Shown: positions 62,301 through 64,000 of the stretch, piece after piece | How positions within the stretch are numbered: position 1 is the stretch's first letter | Layout: every line of letters begins with the position of its first letter | Assembly: GCF_000346465.2 (NCBI RefSeq) | Contig: NC_034009.1 | Span: 8,837,251 to 8,901,250 of the forward strand | DNA length: 64,000 nt | DNA from: Prunus persica | Taxonomy: Eukaryota > Streptophyta > Magnoliopsida > Rosales > Rosaceae | Direction: 5' to 3' | The notes under the pieces: model-generated | The model's database searches: none | Seen by the model: the letters and a program-made list of their open reading frames with translations, nothing else | Told to the model about the DNA's origin: nothing | Program-made: the position numbers and the translations under genes

Positions 62301-64000
62301 CGAATGTAATGCTGACTCATCCCCTGTGTTGCAAAAACCTAAACGAAAAAAAGATTACAACAATTGCAGAATAGGAAATATTAAAACAAGAAAAAAGCAC
62401 TTCAAAAGACAACTAGATCAACAACAAAAGAAGGTAGGGAGGGATTCTGCAGCACAATGAAATCATACTGAAAGACACCTACAACTCATTAGATGAGAGA
62501 ACTTCAAAAAAAAAAAAAGTATCATTGTGGTTTGGAGCACTTATGTCAGCATGTGATGACAATACATACCAAGCCCTTCAAATTTACCTCTCCTAAGTAT
62601 GGGAATAGCTTCCATAGAAAAGGAATCGTAAGAATTTGAGATGAAAAGCTCCAGTGTGGATCGATGTTTGGGCAGGTACATGGCTTCTGACCAATGTGAG
62701 GAATTACAGCAGCAAGACTGCGTTCCAATGAAGATACTCTGCCAATGGAAGTACGGATCTTTATACTTTCCTGCACCACAATACTCATAGTTGTAGAAAA
62801 TATTCCCATTTGTGAATGCCAGTAGAGTAAATGACAAATCTCCAGAAACAAGAAAACTAGAATCTATTGGAATAATACATAAACTAGAAAGGATTAAAAA
62901 TAAATAAACAAATAAATGCATACAGTTAACTTTCCTACTTTAGTTAACAGGAAAGTGGATGGGTGGTAGAAAGCTTCTTGAGGGCTAAGACAAGGTGATC
63001 CTTTATCATCTTTCTTATTCACTTTTATACTAGTGACCGAGATGTGACCAAACATTTCTTAATCTCCTTAATGCTTTTGTAAAGAGATAGGGGGGTTGGA
63101 GGGGTGGCTTTTGGGTAAAAGCCTTTCCTGTTAAAACAAAAGCTATGAAGTATGAACAAATAGCTGGAATCAGATACATACCTTTCCTGTTAAAATAATA
63201 TCTCTATACAGGGTAAAAGCCTTTCTTTGCAAAAGATAGCTAACTGTCTTACAAGCCCATGGAAGCTTGGGATCCATCAATAAAACTACTGCTTCTAACA
63301 GTAAAGTTGTTGACACAGTTTCCACCTCGGGGGCTGCAAAAAGTTGATCCTTCAATTGATTTCTGTCCAATAAAACACTTAAGTAAGCAACTCAAAAACC
63401 ATATTAATGTAAATGGCATTGAGACCAACAAAACCAAAGAACTAAGTTCATATTCTACTTATAGTGCAAATGACTCCTTTACAAGTCAGCAAATCCTCTG
63501 CTATAACATTATCAGGTATACCATACAATTAGAAAGTGAAAATATATCGTTTATCCCATGCCTCCATGTTATATTAGATATGAAAGAGACTTCATCACGG
63601 TATCAGTAGAATGTGCCCAGGAATGAGAATCGATATAATGACTCGATTAGTGATTTTATAAAAGAATCAATGAATAAATGAGATGCTTATGAAATAAATG
63701 AGCTAAGCATAACAAACCAACACATGAGATTAACAAATAACGCCAAATTGGTAGTCTAAATCAAAAGAATCAAATGACCAAAAAAATTTAAACTGAGTGG
63801 ACACAACCAACCTGTTTTGATGAACAGCCTTAACACACTGATATGCAAGTTGCTCTACTCTGTAATTTACCAAAGCATGGTTGGACGAATAATCCATGCC
63901 TGCAAAGAGGCTAACAATATCCCCTGTTTCATGATCAGATAATTGTCAATAACACCAACAGGTCCTAAGCAGTGTGAAACAAGCAGAACCTCGAGAGGTT
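53382..64000 (-). CDS. UPL6: HECT E3 ubiquitin-protein ligase UPL6 (5' end beyond window)
   Basis: Exons in minus order: 64000-63990 (partial), 63923-63812, 63362-63182, 62770-62588, 62338-62144, 61794-61713, 61507-61389, 61276-60972, 60799-60703, 60479-60336, 60142-60059, 59986-59900, 59633-59493, 59132-59007, 56826-56728, 56656-56589, 56480-56414, 56233-56063, 55904-55815, 54697-54617, 54061-53988, 53864-53793, 53679-53590 and 53448-53382. About 910 residues are visible; roughly 120 (with the IQ motif of this family) lie outside. HECT ligases take ubiquitin onto a Cys before passing it to a substrate. Key parts: '[20 protein letters not shown]', HECT start '[20 protein letters not shown]', '[20 protein letters not shown]', 'VANHRLNFQ', '[13 protein letters not shown]' and the catalytic Cys in '[16 protein letters not shown]'. 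The C-terminus ends 'ADAGFDLS'. The intron 59006-56827 is enlarged by a LINE. Confidence 0.95.
56862..58597 (+). mobile_element. 5'-truncated L1-type LINE fragment, antisense in a UPL6 intron
   Basis: Begins within the reverse-transcriptase domain just before the catalytic FADD box ('[18 protein letters not shown]') and continues through 'VYLGLPLGG', '[20 protein letters not shown]' and '[20 protein letters not shown]'. After a stop at 57714 and a frame change comes the C-terminal zf-RVT region ('[20 protein letters not shown]', '[18 protein letters not shown]'). The 3' end is AATACAATGTTTCTATTAAAAAC and an A-rich tail (to about 58597). The N-terminal ORF1, the endonuclease and most of the RT are absent, which is typical of incomplete reverse transcription. 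The exact 5' junction (56840-56880) and the target duplication could not be fixed. It cannot move by itself. Confidence 0.88.
59275..59455. mobile_element. Probable hAT-type MITE in a UPL6 intron
   Basis: GCCTGTTTGGGAGTTTGTCT at the left and AAAAGCACTCCCAAGGC at the right are roughly inverted, and AAAAGTGCTTTT / AAAAGCACTT repeats lie inside. It is non-coding, and target duplications are unclear. Confidence 0.4.
62945..63055 (+). mobile_element. LINE reverse-transcriptase relic in a UPL6 intron
   Basis: About 100 bases translate (frame starting near 62969) to a stop-interrupted '[16 protein letters not shown]'-like stretch, which matches the conserved [14 protein letters not shown] block of plant L1 reverse transcriptases. 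No neighbouring RT blocks are seen, so it is a small fragment or a nested remnant. It has the same orientation as the larger LINE at 56.9-58.6 kb. Confidence 0.6.

Overview
The window is nuclear DNA from a flowering plant. Genes are split by short AT-rich introns with GT..AG borders, there is a chloroplast-targeted ribosomal protein gene and a mitochondrial-targeted lipoamide dehydrogenase gene, galactinol synthase is present, and intergenic DNA is full of small inverted-repeat elements. Protein similarity by eye fits a rosid eudicot, possibly Rosaceae; the species is an inference and was not tested. Exon coordinates were read by hand from splice sites and reading-frame continuity, and every multi-exon model sums to a multiple of three.

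Layout: 1-9.5 kb holds a tandem family of three hAT-transposase-derived genes (two open, one broken) without BED finger or complete catalytic residues. 10.6-14.1 kb (+) is a GALT3-type hydroxyproline O-galactosyltransferase. 17.4-19.5 kb (+) is a PP2C phosphatase and 20.5-22.6 kb (+) is mitochondrial dihydrolipoamide dehydrogenase. 23.7-26.0 kb (-) is SWC5/BCNT of the SWR1 chromatin remodeller. 26.8-27.3 kb (-) and 31.2-32.4 kb (-) are two HS1-type A/B-barrel genes; between them lie a 1.5-kb array of palindromic repeats with a nested MITE and a broken pectinesterase-inhibitor gene. 34.6-36.4 kb (-) is galactinol synthase. 36.6-41.6 kb has no protein gene but carries inverted-repeat elements and a tandem pair of tRNA-Gly(GCC). 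41.6-44.3 kb (+) is plastid RPS1, convergent with NEMF/Rqc2 (44.96-51.39 kb, -). 53.4-64.0 kb (-) is most of UPL6, a HECT ubiquitin ligase, with an antisense LINE fragment in one intron and a LINE relic in another.

The genes do not form an operon-like pathway; most are housekeeping. Gene order is informative. From memory of Arabidopsis locus numbers, PP2C-LPD-HS1-UPL6 corresponds to a chromosome 3 block and SWC5-GolS-RPS1 to a chromosome 5 block. The window may therefore preserve an ancestral interleaved order that Arabidopsis split by duplication and reciprocal gene loss. The most unusual DNA is the palindromic array upstream of the first HS1 gene, which is flanked by two copies of that gene's upstream region. 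No wholly new system could be demonstrated from sequence alone.
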